64,000 bases of DNA from Streptomyces sp. NBC_00775 (GTDB lineage Bacteria; Actinomycetota; Actinomycetes; Streptomycetales; Streptomycetaceae): the NCBI RefSeq assembly GCF_036347135.1, contig NZ_CP108938.1:8990001-9054000 (forward strand). Direction: 5' to 3'. The notes beneath the pieces are model-generated. The model made no database searches. It was given only the letters and a program-made list of their open reading frames with translations, and was not told the DNA's origin. Below, one piece after another: positions 1-7,842 of the stretch; the stretch's first letter is position 1, and the number at the start of each line of letters is the position of its first letter. The position numbers were made by a program, and so were the translations under genes.

Positions 1-526
1 GCACCGGCTTCGGGGTGACCATGCGGCGGGGGAAGGTGAACCGCGGTGACTCGTACGCGAAGTACTCCTCGCGCCACATCCCGGTGACGATCTCGATCGC
101 CTCGTGCCAGTCGTCGCGCGAGCGTGCGCGGTCCACGCCGAACGCCGTCTGCTCCATCGGCGTCGAGCGGCCCGTGCCCCACTCCACGCGTCCGTCGGAC
201 AGGACGTCGACGGCGGCGACCTTCTCCGCGATCCGCTGCGGGGGAGTGAAGCCGAAGGGGGTGAGCGTCACGCCGAATCCCAGCCGGATGCGTTCGGTCA
301 GCGCCGCGAGATGGCCGAGCAGGACTTCGGGCGCCGGGCAGTGCGAGCGGCCCTCGCGGAAGTGGTGCTCGACCGCCCACACCGTGCGGAAGCCCACCCG
401 GTCCGCGAGCCGGATCTGCTCGACGGCCTCGCGGTACGCCCGTTGCTCGGCCGCGCGCTGACCGTAGGGGTGCGATCCCTTCCAGGGCTTCGGTACGTCG
501 ATCTCGTACAGGACATCCAGGTCCAT
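1..526 (-). CDS. LLM-class flavin-dependent oxidoreductase, C-terminus cut by window edge
   Basis: The minus strand is open from an ATG at 524-526 to the left edge, about 175 codons. A GGGAGG ribosome site sits 6 nt before the ATG. The protein opens with MDLDVLYEID and continues with AVEHHF, LLGHLAALT, RIRLGFGV and DGRVEWGTGRS. This is the N-terminal half of the TIM-barrel bacterial luciferase-like monooxygenase family, which uses FMN or F420. Substrate cannot be inferred. The gene is read away from the divergent permease at 855. The family is secure; only the 5' part is present. Confidence 0.85.
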   Translation of the reverse strand, partial: MDLDVLYEIDVPKPWKGSHPYGQRAAEQRAYREAVEQIRLADRVGFRTVWAVEHHFREGRSHCPAPEVLLGHLAALTERIRLGFGVTLTPFGFTPPQRIAEKVAAVDVLSDGRVEWGTGRSTPMEQTAFGVDRARSRDDWHEAIEIVTGMWREEYFAYESPRFTFPRRMVTPKPV

Positions 527-854
527 GCCGTGCCTCCCGTATCGAGTGGCGAGCACCATGAAGCAGACCTGACGAGGTGTCAATCCATAGGGCCTCCACA
601 ACCGCGCCGACCCGCTGAAAGACGCCTCACGCAACCATCGAAAGGCCCCGCGCAACGAACACGCGCCGAGATGCGATGAACGCAACGATCTTGCGGAGAT
701 GCGCAAGGTTGCTCCATTACGCCCGTGAAGGCCGGACTCATAGGGTCAAGCGCTGTACACAGGCGTGGCGGGGACCCCGCTCGGTGGGTCCCTCCTGTCA
801 GGGGTGCTGCCGGTCCCCGTCGATTCCGACCGGCAGCGATGAAGGAGCCAGCGC
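527..854. promoter_or_regulatory. Intergenic region with repeated CGCAAC motifs (possible Lrp/AsnC sites)
   Basis: This 328-nt divergent region holds no convincing gene. It carries CGCAA-N5-TTGCG at 681-695, GCGCAAGGTTGC at 701-712, CGCAACGAAC at 651-660 and CGCAACC near 630. GCAA/TTGC dyads are the usual form of Lrp/AsnC targets, and an Lrp-family gene lies two genes away at 2332. Similar motifs precede the amidase gene at 13268. GAAGGAGCC at 841 is the ribosome site of the permease. The operator role is inferred. Confidence 0.45.
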
Positions 855-2321
855 GTGCTCGACCAAGGCGCACCCCCGCAGTCCCGCACCACATCCGCCC
901 CACCGTCCCCGGGGATCGCCGCGCGCCTCATGCGCCGCAAGCCCGTAGAACGCCTGGTCGCCGAGGGTGGCCAGGGTGAGGGGGGCTCCCTCCGGCGCTC
1001 CCTCGGCCTGTGGCAGCTGACCATGATCAGCATCGGTGCCACGCTCGGCACCGGCATCTTCGTCGTCCTCGGGGAGGCCGTCCCCAAGGCCGGACCCGCG
1101 GTCACCCTGTCCTTCGTGATCGCCGGTCTCACGGCGCTCTTCTCCGCCCTCTCGTACGCCGAGCTGGCGGGCACCATCCCGGTCGCCGGGTCCTCGTACT
1201 CGTATGCGTACGCAACGATGGGTGAGCTGATCGCCTGGATCTGCGGCTGGTGTCTGGTCCTGGAGTACGGCGTGTCGGTGGCCGCGGTCGCGGTCGGCTG
1301 GGGCGAGTACCTGAACGAGCTGCTCGACGGCACCATCGGCGTCACCATCCCGGACGCCCTGTCCGCGCCGCCCGGCGACGGAGGCATCTTCAACCTCCCC
1401 GCGCTGATCGTCGTGCTGCTCGCGATGGCGTTCCTGCTCGGCGGTGCCAAGGAGTCCGCGCGCGCCAACACGATCATGGTGATGGTGAAGATCGCGGCGC
1501 TGGTGCTGTTCTGCGCGATCGGCATCCAGGGCTTCCGCTCCGGCAACTACGAGCACTTCATGCCGCTCGGCATGGCGGGCGTCAGCGCCGCCGGTGCCAC
1601 GCTCTTCTTCTCCTACATCGGCTTCGACGCCGCCTCCACCGCAGGTGAGGAGGCCAAGGACGCGCAGCGCGACCTGCCGCGCGCCATCATGCTCTCGCTG
1701 GTCATCGTCACCGCGCTGTACGTCGTCGTCGCGGCCGTCGCGGTCGGCGCCAAGCCCTGGCAGCGGTTCAACGACTCCGAGGCCGCGCTCGCCGAGATCA
1801 TGAAGAACGTCACCGGGCAGACCTTCTGGGGCACGCTGCTGGCCGCCTGCGCCGTCATCGCCATCGCGAGCGTCGTCCTGACCGTGCTGTACGGCCAGAC
1901 CCGCATCCTGTTCGCGATGTCCCGTGACGGGCTCGTGCCCAAGGTCTTCTCGCGGGTCCACCCCAAGACGGGCACACCCCGCGCCAACACGGTGATCGTC
2001 TCGCTGTTCTGCGGTGTCCTCGCCGCCGCGATCCCGCTCGGCCAGCTCGCCGACGCCACCAGCATCGGTACGCTCTTCGCCTTCGCGCTGGTCAATGTCG
2101 CCGTCGTGGTGTTGCGCCGGACGCGCCCGGACATGCGGCGCACTTTTCGGGTTCCGCTGTCGCCGGTGCTGCCCGCGATCGGCTTCGCGCTGTGCGTGTG
2201 GATGATGGGCAGCCTGTCGACCGTCACCTGGGTGGTCTTCGGGGTCTGGATGGCCGTCGGGCTCGTGTTCTACTTCAGTCACGGCTACCGCCGGTCCCGT
2301 ATCGCCACCGTAGAAAAGTGA
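855..2321 (+). CDS. APC-family amino acid permease
   Basis: A 488-residue integral membrane protein with about twelve hydrophobic segments. The first, QLTMISIGATLGTGIFVV near residues 52-70, contains the GxGxGIF-type substrate-binding loop of the APC superfamily. The length and the YSYAYATMGEL region resemble the cationic amino acid transporter (CAT/YfnA) branch, so import of a basic or branched amino acid is likely. The GTG start at 855 follows GAAGGAGCC. An Lrp-type regulator begins 10 nt after its stop, so the pair is probably co-transcribed. Lysine is attractive as substrate because lysine-oxidase-like genes lie at 13.2-15.8 kb, but this is inference. Confidence 0.85.
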   Translation: MLDQGAPPQSRTTSAPPSPGIAARLMRRKPVERLVAEGGQGEGGSLRRSLGLWQLTMISIGATLGTGIFVVLGEAVPKAGPAVTLSFVIAGLTALFSALSYAELAGTIPVAGSSYSYAYATMGELIAWICGWCLVLEYGVSVAAVAVGWGEYLNELLDGTIGVTIPDALSAPPGDGGIFNLPALIVVLLAMAFLLGGAKESARANTIMVMVKIAALVLFCAIGIQGFRSGNYEHFMPLGMAGVSAAGATLFFSYIGFDAASTAGEEAKDAQRDLPRAIMLSLVIVTALYVVVAAVAVGAKPWQRFNDSEAALAEIMKNVTGQTFWGTLLAACAVIAIASVVLTVLYGQTRILFAMSRDGLVPKVFSRVHPKTGTPRANTVIVSLFCGVLAAAIPLGQLADATSIGTLFAFALVNVAVVVLRRTRPDMRRTFRVPLSPVLPAIGFALCVWMMGSLSTVTWVVFGVWMAVGLVFYFSHGYRRSRIATVEK

Positions 2322-2331
2322 ACCACCCGCA

Positions 2332-2784
2332 GTGCTGAACGATCTCGACGAACGCATCGTGCACGCCCTCGCCGAGGACGCCCGTCGCTCCTACGCCGAC
2401 ATCGGGCAACTTGTCGGGCTGTCCGCGCCCGCCGTGAAGAGGCGGGTGGACCGGCTGCGGGCGACCGGGGCCATCACCGGGTTCACCGTGCGGGTGGATC
2501 CGTCGGCCCTCGGCTGGGAGACCGAGGGGTTCGTCGAGATCTACTGCCGGCACAACACCTCCCCGGAGACCATCCGGCGGGGCCTGGAGCGCTACCAGGA
2601 GGTCGTGGCCGCGTCGACCGTCACCGGCGACGCGGACGCGGTCGTTCAGGTCTTCGCCTCCGACATGCGCCACTTCGAGCGGGTCCTTGAGCGGATCGCG
2701 GGGGAGCCGTTCGTGGAGCGGACGAAGTCCGTGCTCGTGTTGTCTCCGTTGCTGCGGCGGTTTTCGTCTGGGTCGCCTACGTAA
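2332..2784 (+). CDS. Lrp/AsnC family transcriptional regulator
   Basis: A 150-residue protein with the standard two-part Lrp layout. The N-terminal helix-turn-helix contains LNDLDERIVHAL, RRSYADIGQLVGLS and AVKRRVDRL; a C-terminal RAM/AsnC ligand domain occupies roughly residues 65-145. These regulators form octamers that sense amino acids. The GTG start lies 10 nt behind the permease stop, so local control of that permease is the natural guess. The repeated CGCAAC motifs at 527-854 are candidate targets. The ligand is unknown. Confidence 0.88.
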   Translation: MLNDLDERIVHALAEDARRSYADIGQLVGLSAPAVKRRVDRLRATGAITGFTVRVDPSALGWETEGFVEIYCRHNTSPETIRRGLERYQEVVAASTVTGDADAVVQVFASDMRHFERVLERIAGEPFVERTKSVLVLSPLLRRFSSGSPT

Positions 2785-2872
2785 GTGCCTCTGGGAGGTG
2801 GGTGCGTTGGCGGCTGCGGGTTCGTTGTGGCTGGTCGCGCCCCGCGGCGGAGCCGCAAAGTGATACAGCCCC

Positions 2873-2890
2873 GCGCCCCTGAAGGGGCGC
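2873..2890. terminator. Bidirectional hairpin between convergent genes
   Basis: GCGCCCCT and AGGGGCGC are separated by GA, a near-perfect stem between the convergent Lrp (plus) and GntR (minus) genes. There is no T-run, as is usual for Streptomyces terminators. The surrounding sequence resembles the dispersed CGCGCCCCT repeats described elsewhere in this window. Confidence 0.5.
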
Positions 2891-2919
2891 TGTCCCTGGC
2901 GCCCGGCTGTAAGGAACCG

Positions 2920-3660
2920 TCACTCCGCTGTCTTTCTTGCCAGCGCGTTGTTGTCTATGGAGTTGTGCACGCTGAAGCTCACGGCGTCCGAGCGGTAGCG
3001 GTCGTCCGACCACTCCACCGGGCGCCCTTCGCGTGTGGTGGTGACGCGGCGGACGCGGAGGAGGGGGCTGGTGCGGCGGACGGTGAGGAGGTCGGCGTCC
3101 TGGGCGCCGGCCGCGACCGCGTCGATGACGTGCTCGCCGTAGGCGAAGACCAGGCCGGTGTCCTCGAAGAGCCGCTGGGTGACTGATGGGCACTCAGGCT
3201 CGATGGCCTCGACGGCGGGGGAGATCCAGTCGGCGTATACGGTCCGCTCCAGGAGCACCGGTTCGCCGTCCAGGCCGCGGACGCGCAGGACGTGCAACAC
3301 GGCGGTCTTTTCGGGGAGTTGGAGGCGTACGGCGTCCTCGGCGGTCGCCGGCCGGTACTCCTGTTCCACCACGTGCCCCGTCGCCTCGCGCCCCATCGCG
3401 CGCGCCCACTGGGCGAAGCTGCGCAGCTCGGCGAAGCTCTGACTGCGGCGGCTGGCCAGGATCACGCGGCGGGCGCCCTGGCGTGAGCCGATCAGTCCCT
3501 CGGCCGTGAGGGCCGCGACGGCCTGACGGACCGTGCCGCGCGAGACGCCGTAGTGGGCCGCGAGATCCGTCTCCGCGGGCAGCAGACTGCCCACCGTGTA
3601 CTCCTCGCGGTCGATCGCCCGCCGCAGCTCGTCGGCGATCTCCTCATGTCGCGCCGCCAT
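2920..3660 (-). CDS. GntR/HutC family transcriptional regulator
   Basis: A 246-residue protein. An N-terminal GntR winged helix (GSLLPAETDLAAHYGVSRGTVRQA, residues about 24-47) is followed by a UTRA ligand-binding domain (residues about 90-235) of the HutC/PhnF type. It is divergent from the importer operon starting at 3872. The intergenic region contains a perfect dyad (3813-3830) of the form these regulators bind, so it is probably the local repressor, released by the imported solute or a product. The effector is unknown. Confidence 0.87.
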   Translation of the reverse strand: MAARHEEIADELRRAIDREEYTVGSLLPAETDLAAHYGVSRGTVRQAVAALTAEGLIGSRQGARRVILASRRSQSFAELRSFAQWARAMGREATGHVVEQEYRPATAEDAVRLQLPEKTAVLHVLRVRGLDGEPVLLERTVYADWISPAVEAIEPECPSVTQRLFEDTGLVFAYGEHVIDAVAAGAQDADLLTVRRTSPLLRVRRVTTTREGRPVEWSDDRYRSDAVSFSVHNSIDNNALARKTAE

Positions 3661-3680
3661 GCTTCCCCTCTGATTCGGCT

Positions 3681-3692
3681 GCTGTGCACAGC
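3681..3692. promoter_or_regulatory. 12-bp perfect palindrome upstream of the GntR gene
   Basis: GCTGTGCACAGC lies 21 nt upstream of the GntR start codon, within its leader or promoter. Its position suits autoregulation, but it does not match the dyad at 3813, so another binding protein is possible. Confidence 0.3.
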
Positions 3693-3812
3693 GTGACCAG
3701 CCTAATCGAGATCCGACGGTGATCCGTATCCGCCGGGATTGTGCAGGGAATCGGAGGTCACGGTTTCGCCAATGTTTACGAACAGGACACCATCGGCGGG
3801 CCTACTGGGGCC

Positions 3813-3830
3813 AACTTGTTCAGACAAGTT
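3813..3830. promoter_or_regulatory. Candidate GntR/HutC operator
   Basis: AACTTGT-TCAG-ACAAGTT is a perfect inverted repeat 42 nt upstream of the GTG of the lipoprotein gene. The core GT-N4-AC with flanking TTG/CAA fits the general HutC-subfamily operator pattern (GT-N-TA-N-AC). The HutC-type regulator is encoded just upstream on the other strand. Binding is inferred, not shown. Confidence 0.55.
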
Positions 3831-3871
3831 CTCCGTCCCACCACACCCTCGTGCGTACTCCTGGAGAGACC

Positions 3872-5029
3872 GTGACCGTGTTCCTGCCGAGAACCGCCGT
3901 CCTCACCGGCGGCCTCGCCGTCGCCGCCGCACTCGCCCTGAGCGCCTGTGGCGCCGCTCCCGACGACAAGGCGACCACCGCCGACGGCAAGAGCGCGGCC
4001 ACCGCGACCTCCGCCGCGGACTTCGGGGGCCTCGACGCCCTGGTCAAGGCCGCCAAGAAGGAGGGCACGCTGCACGCGATCGCGCTGCCCCGCGACTGGG
4101 CCAACTACGGTGCCCTGATCGACGGTTTCAAGAAGAAGTACGGCATCAAGATCGAGGTCGAGAACCCGGACGGCGCCAGCCAGGACGAGATCAACGCCGT
4201 CACGTCGCGGAAGGGCCAGGACCGTGCCCCCGACGTGCTCGACCTCGGCAGTTCGTTCGCGCTGAGCGCCGCTCAGCAGGGGCTGCTCGCCCCGTACAAG
4301 GTGGCCGGATTCGGTGACATCCCCGAGGGCCAGAAGGACACGGACGGCCGCTGGTACAACGACTACGGCGGCTACATCTCCATCGGGTGCGACGCCAAGA
4401 GGGTCAAGGTGTGCCCGACGACCTTCAAGGACCTGTTGAAGCCGCAGTACAAGGGCCAGGTCGCCCTCAACGGCAACCCCACCAAGTCGGGTTCGGCCTT
4501 CGGCGGCGTGTACGCGGCCTCGCTCGCGAACGGCGGCTCCTTCGACGACATCCAGCCCGGCCTCGACTTCTTCGCCAAGCTGAAGAAGAACGGCAACTAC
4601 ACGCCCGTCGAGTCGACTCCGGCCACCGTCGAGAAGGGCGAGACGCCCATCAGCATCGACTGGGACTACCTGAACGCCGGTTACGCCGACGAGTTCAAGT
4701 CCAAGGGCGTCGACTGGACGGTCTCCATCCCCTCCGACGGCCAGTACGCCATGTTCTACTCCCAGGCCATCAACAAGGACGCCCCTCACCCGGCGGCCGC
4801 CCGTCTGTGGCAGGAGTACCTGTACAGCACCGAGGGCCAGAACCTCTGGCTCAAGGGCTACGCCCGCCCGGCCCTGATGACCGCCATGGAGAAGGCCGGC
4901 ACGCTCGACAAGACCGCCGCCGCCAAGCTCCCCAAGGTCGAGGGCACGCCGAGCTTCCCGACCGAGGACCAGCAGGCCAAGGCCAAGACGGTCCTGGCCA
5001 CGGGCTGGGGCAAGGCCGTCTCCGGATGA
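3872..5029 (+). CDS. ABC transporter substrate-binding lipoprotein
   Basis: A 385-residue protein. A hydrophobic signal ends in the lipobox LSAC with the lipidated Cys near residue 26, followed by a polar linker and a COG1840-like periplasmic binding domain (RDWANYGALIDGFKKKYGI; EINAVTSRKGQ). This superfamily binds ferric iron, 2-aminoethylphosphonate, hexose phosphates and similar anions. The GTG at 3872 is chosen because GGAGAG precedes it and it yields an intact lipoprotein signal. The gene overlaps the next permease by ATGA. Partner genes (HAD plus EEP phosphohydrolase) suggest an organophosphate, which is inference. Confidence 0.85.
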   Translation: MTVFLPRTAVLTGGLAVAAALALSACGAAPDDKATTADGKSAATATSAADFGGLDALVKAAKKEGTLHAIALPRDWANYGALIDGFKKKYGIKIEVENPDGASQDEINAVTSRKGQDRAPDVLDLGSSFALSAAQQGLLAPYKVAGFGDIPEGQKDTDGRWYNDYGGYISIGCDAKRVKVCPTTFKDLLKPQYKGQVALNGNPTKSGSAFGGVYAASLANGGSFDDIQPGLDFFAKLKKNGNYTPVESTPATVEKGETPISIDWDYLNAGYADEFKSKGVDWTVSIPSDGQYAMFYSQAINKDAPHPAAARLWQEYLYSTEGQNLWLKGYARPALMTAMEKAGTLDKTAAAKLPKVEGTPSFPTEDQQAKAKTVLATGWGKAVSG

Positions 5030-5934
5030 CGACCGTCCTCACCGAGGCCGGGACCGACGTGGCGCCCGCCGCCGCTGCTGGACAGCAGCGGCGGCGCCGT
5101 GCCCCCGGCTGGCTCGCCGTCCTCCCGCTGCTCGTCTTCGTGGCGATCGCCTTCGGGATCCCCGCCCTGGCCATGCTGAACGGCGCCTTCACCGTCAAGG
5201 ACCTGGCCACCGGGGCCACTTCGTACACCACGGCCAATCTGACCGGATCGCTGAAGGGCGCGTATCTCACCGCCCTGATCGGCAGCGTCAAGCTGTCCGC
5301 CGTCTCCGCGGGCATCGCGACCGTCCTCGGACTGCCGCTCGCCCAGGCCGTGGTGACCTCCCGCTTCCGCGCCCTGCGCGAGGCCGTGCTCACCGCGTCC
5401 GGGGTTCTCGCCAACTTCGGCGGCGTCCCGCTGGCGTTCGCGTTCGTCGCCACGCTCGGCAACGCCGGTGTGCTGACCAAACACCTGGGCCTGACCGACA
5501 AGGGCTGGAACCTCTACAGCTTCTGGGGTCTGGTCATCGTCTACCTCTACTTCCTGATCCCGCTGATGGTCCTCACCATCACGCCCGCCCTCGACGGCCT
5601 CCGCTCCCAGTGGCGCGAGGCCGCGCAGAACAACGGCGCCACCTCCGTCCAGTACTGGCGGCACGTGGCGCTGCCCGTCCTCGCGCCCTCGCTGCTCGGC
5701 GGGTTCGTGCTGCTCTTCGGCAGCGCGTTCGCCGCGTACGCCACCGCCGCCGCGATGGTGGGCAGCGCGGTCCCGCTGGTCACCCTGCAGATCGCCGACG
5801 CCATCTCCGGCAACGTCCTGGTCGGCCAGGAGAACGTGGCGCTCGCCCTCAGCCTCGACATGGTCCTCATCGCGGGCCTGGTCATGGCCGTGTACCTGCC
5901 CCTGCAACGACGGAGTGCGCGATGGCTCGCCTGA
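5026..5934 (+). CDS. ABC transporter permease, subunit 1
   Basis: A 302-residue protein that starts inside the stop of the lipoprotein gene (ATGA overlap). It has about six membrane segments and a typical binding-protein-dependent transport inner membrane domain, with the EAA loop EAAQNNGATSVQYWRHVALP near residues 203-222 that docks onto the ATPase. The Ala/Gln-rich N-terminal tail before the first segment is cytoplasmic. It pairs with the second permease, whose gene overlaps its 3' end by 13 nt. Similar permease pairs occur in aminoethylphosphonate and spermidine-like importers. Confidence 0.86.
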   Translation: MTTVLTEAGTDVAPAAAAGQQRRRRAPGWLAVLPLLVFVAIAFGIPALAMLNGAFTVKDLATGATSYTTANLTGSLKGAYLTALIGSVKLSAVSAGIATVLGLPLAQAVVTSRFRALREAVLTASGVLANFGGVPLAFAFVATLGNAGVLTKHLGLTDKGWNLYSFWGLVIVYLYFLIPLMVLTITPALDGLRSQWREAAQNNGATSVQYWRHVALPVLAPSLLGGFVLLFGSAFAAYATAAAMVGSAVPLVTLQIADAISGNVLVGQENVALALSLDMVLIAGLVMAVYLPLQRRSARWLA

Positions 5935-6734
5935 ACCTGTGGCGCTGGGTCGTCCTCGGCTGCGCCGCGCTGTACTTCCTGGTCCCGCTCGCCGCGTCGG
6001 TGATCTTCACGGTCGATGTGCCGAACCAGGGCATCACCTTCGACGCGTACAGCCAGATCGTCTCCACCGACGGCTTCGTCTCCAGCCTGCTGCTCTCGCT
6101 GGAACTGGCCGCCGCCACCATCGCCGTCGTGCTGTTGCTGATGGTGCCCGCCATGGTCGCGCTGCGGCTCGGCGCGCCGAAGCTGCGGCCCGTCGTCGAG
6201 GTGATCTGCTCGCTGCCGCTGGTCGTCCCGCCGATCGCCTTCGTCGCCGGAATCGCCACGGTGCTGAAGTGGGGCCCCGAACACCTTTCCCGTACGCCGC
6301 TGTTCCAGACGTTCGTGGCCATCCAGAACCCCGACTTCCCTGTGGTTCTCGTCCTCGCGTACGTCGTGATGGCGCTGCCGTTCGTGTACCGGGCCCTGGA
6401 CGCCGGGCTGCGCGCGATCGACGTACGCACCCTCGTCGAGGCCGCGCGCAGCTGCGGCGCGGGCTGGCCGCAGGCGCTGGTCAGGGTCGTGCTGCCCAAT
6501 CTGCGCGGGGCGCTGCTCAACGCCTCCTTCCTCACGCTGGCGCTGGTCCTCGGCGAGTTCACGGTCGCCCAGCTGCTCGGCTTCCAGCCGTTCGCCGTGT
6601 GGATCTACAGCGTCGGCGGCTCGCAGGCCCAGCTGTCCGTCGCCGTCTCCGTGCTCAGCCTGCTCGTCACCTGGGCACTGCTCCTCTCGCTCGCCGGGCT
6701 CGGCGGGCGCTCCCGTACCGCTCCCCGGGGATGA
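5922..6734 (+). CDS. ABC transporter permease, subunit 2
   Basis: A 270-residue second membrane subunit, with about six hydrophobic segments and an EAA-like loop EAARSCGAGWPQALVRVVLP at about residues 173-192. The start ATG at 5922 overlaps the end of the preceding permease gene, which indicates translational coupling. It completes the heterodimeric channel of the importer. The ATPase gene follows after 3 nt. Confidence 0.86.
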   Translation: MARLNLWRWVVLGCAALYFLVPLAASVIFTVDVPNQGITFDAYSQIVSTDGFVSSLLLSLELAAATIAVVLLLMVPAMVALRLGAPKLRPVVEVICSLPLVVPPIAFVAGIATVLKWGPEHLSRTPLFQTFVAIQNPDFPVVLVLAYVVMALPFVYRALDAGLRAIDVRTLVEAARSCGAGWPQALVRVVLPNLRGALLNASFLTLALVLGEFTVAQLLGFQPFAVWIYSVGGSQAQLSVAVSVLSLLVTWALLLSLAGLGGRSRTAPRG

Positions 6735-6737
6735 ACC

Positions 6738-7814
6738 ATGACCGTCACCACGCTTGAGAAGGCCGCCGACGCCAAGGCAGCCACCGTCGAATTCCGGGGT
6801 CTGCGCCGGGAGTTCGGCCCGACCGTCGCCCTCGACGGGCTGGACCTGACCGTCCAGCCCGGTGAACTGCTCGCCCTGCTCGGCCCGTCCGGCTGCGGCA
6901 AGACCACCGCGCTGCGCATGCTCGCCGGGTTCGAACACCCCGACTCCGGTGAGGTGTTGGTCGACGGCGAGGACGTCACACGGGTCCCGGCACACCGCCG
7001 CGACGCCGGGATGGTCTTCCAGTCGTACAGCCTCTTCCCGCACCTCAGCGCCCTCGACAACGTGGCCTTCGGGCTGCGGATGCGCAAGGTGCGTACGGCC
7101 GAACGGCGGGCCCGTGCCGCCGAGTTGCTGGACCTCGTGGGTCTCGCCGACAAGGGCGAGCGGTTCCCGCACCAGCTCTCCGGCGGCCAGCAGCAGCGCA
7201 TCGCGCTGGCCCGCGCGCTCGCTCTGCGGCCGCGCGTGCTGCTGCTCGACGAACCGCTGTCCGCGCTGGACGCCAAGGTGCGGCTCACACTCCGCGAGGA
7301 GATCCGCCGTCTTCAGCAGGAACTCGGCATCACCACCCTGTTCGTGACGCACGACCAGGAAGAAGCGTTGTCCATGGCGGACCGGGTCGCGGTCATGCGG
7401 GCCGGGCGGCTCGAACAGTGCGCCGCGCCCGCCGAGTTGTACGGGCGCCCCGCCACCGCCTTCGTCGCCGAGTTCGTCGGCACGATGAGCAGGATTCCGG
7501 GACAGCTGGACTCCGGCGTGGTCGAGGTACTCGGACAGCGGCTGCCGGTCGACGGAGACGCGCCCGCCGCGACGGAGGTGGACGTGCTCGTACGGCCCGA
7601 GGCGGTGCGGGTGCGGGCGGACGACGCCGGAGCCGCCCGGGTCGTCGCCACCGCGTTCCTCGGGGCCGCCACCCGCGTCACCGTCCGGCTCCCGGACGGC
7701 ACCGAGGTGAAGGCCGACCTGCCCACCCACGAGGCCGCCGCGCTCGGATCGGGTGCCGCCGTGACGGTGAGCCTGCCGGAGCGGCCGGTGCTGGTCGCCG
7801 AGCGCGCCAACTGA
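6738..7814 (+). CDS. ABC transporter ATP-binding protein
   Basis: A 358-residue ATPase of the PotA/FbpC type. Walker A is GPSGCGKTT (49-57), the Q-loop is VFQSYSLF (93-100), the signature is LSGGQQQR (147-154), Walker B is VLLLDEP (167-173), and the H-loop is FVTHDQEEAL. A C-terminal TOBE-like region (about 245-355) probably senses or stabilises. All catalytic motifs are intact. It energises import by the two permeases upstream and is followed 28 nt later by the phosphohydrolase fusion gene. Confidence 0.9.
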   Translation: MTVTTLEKAADAKAATVEFRGLRREFGPTVALDGLDLTVQPGELLALLGPSGCGKTTALRMLAGFEHPDSGEVLVDGEDVTRVPAHRRDAGMVFQSYSLFPHLSALDNVAFGLRMRKVRTAERRARAAELLDLVGLADKGERFPHQLSGGQQQRIALARALALRPRVLLLDEPLSALDAKVRLTLREEIRRLQQELGITTLFVTHDQEEALSMADRVAVMRAGRLEQCAAPAELYGRPATAFVAEFVGTMSRIPGQLDSGVVEVLGQRLPVDGDAPAATEVDVLVRPEAVRVRADDAGAARVVATAFLGAATRVTVRLPDGTEVKADLPTHEAAALGSGAAVTVSLPERPVLVAERAN

Positions 7815-7842
7815 ACACCCCCCACTGACGAAAGAGAGCACC

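Noticed and set aside
798..2357. Long minus-strand open frame opposite the APC permease
   Set aside because: It mirrors the permease codons, is rich in Gly, Asp and Arg as expected for antisense of high-GC coding DNA, and has no family motif.
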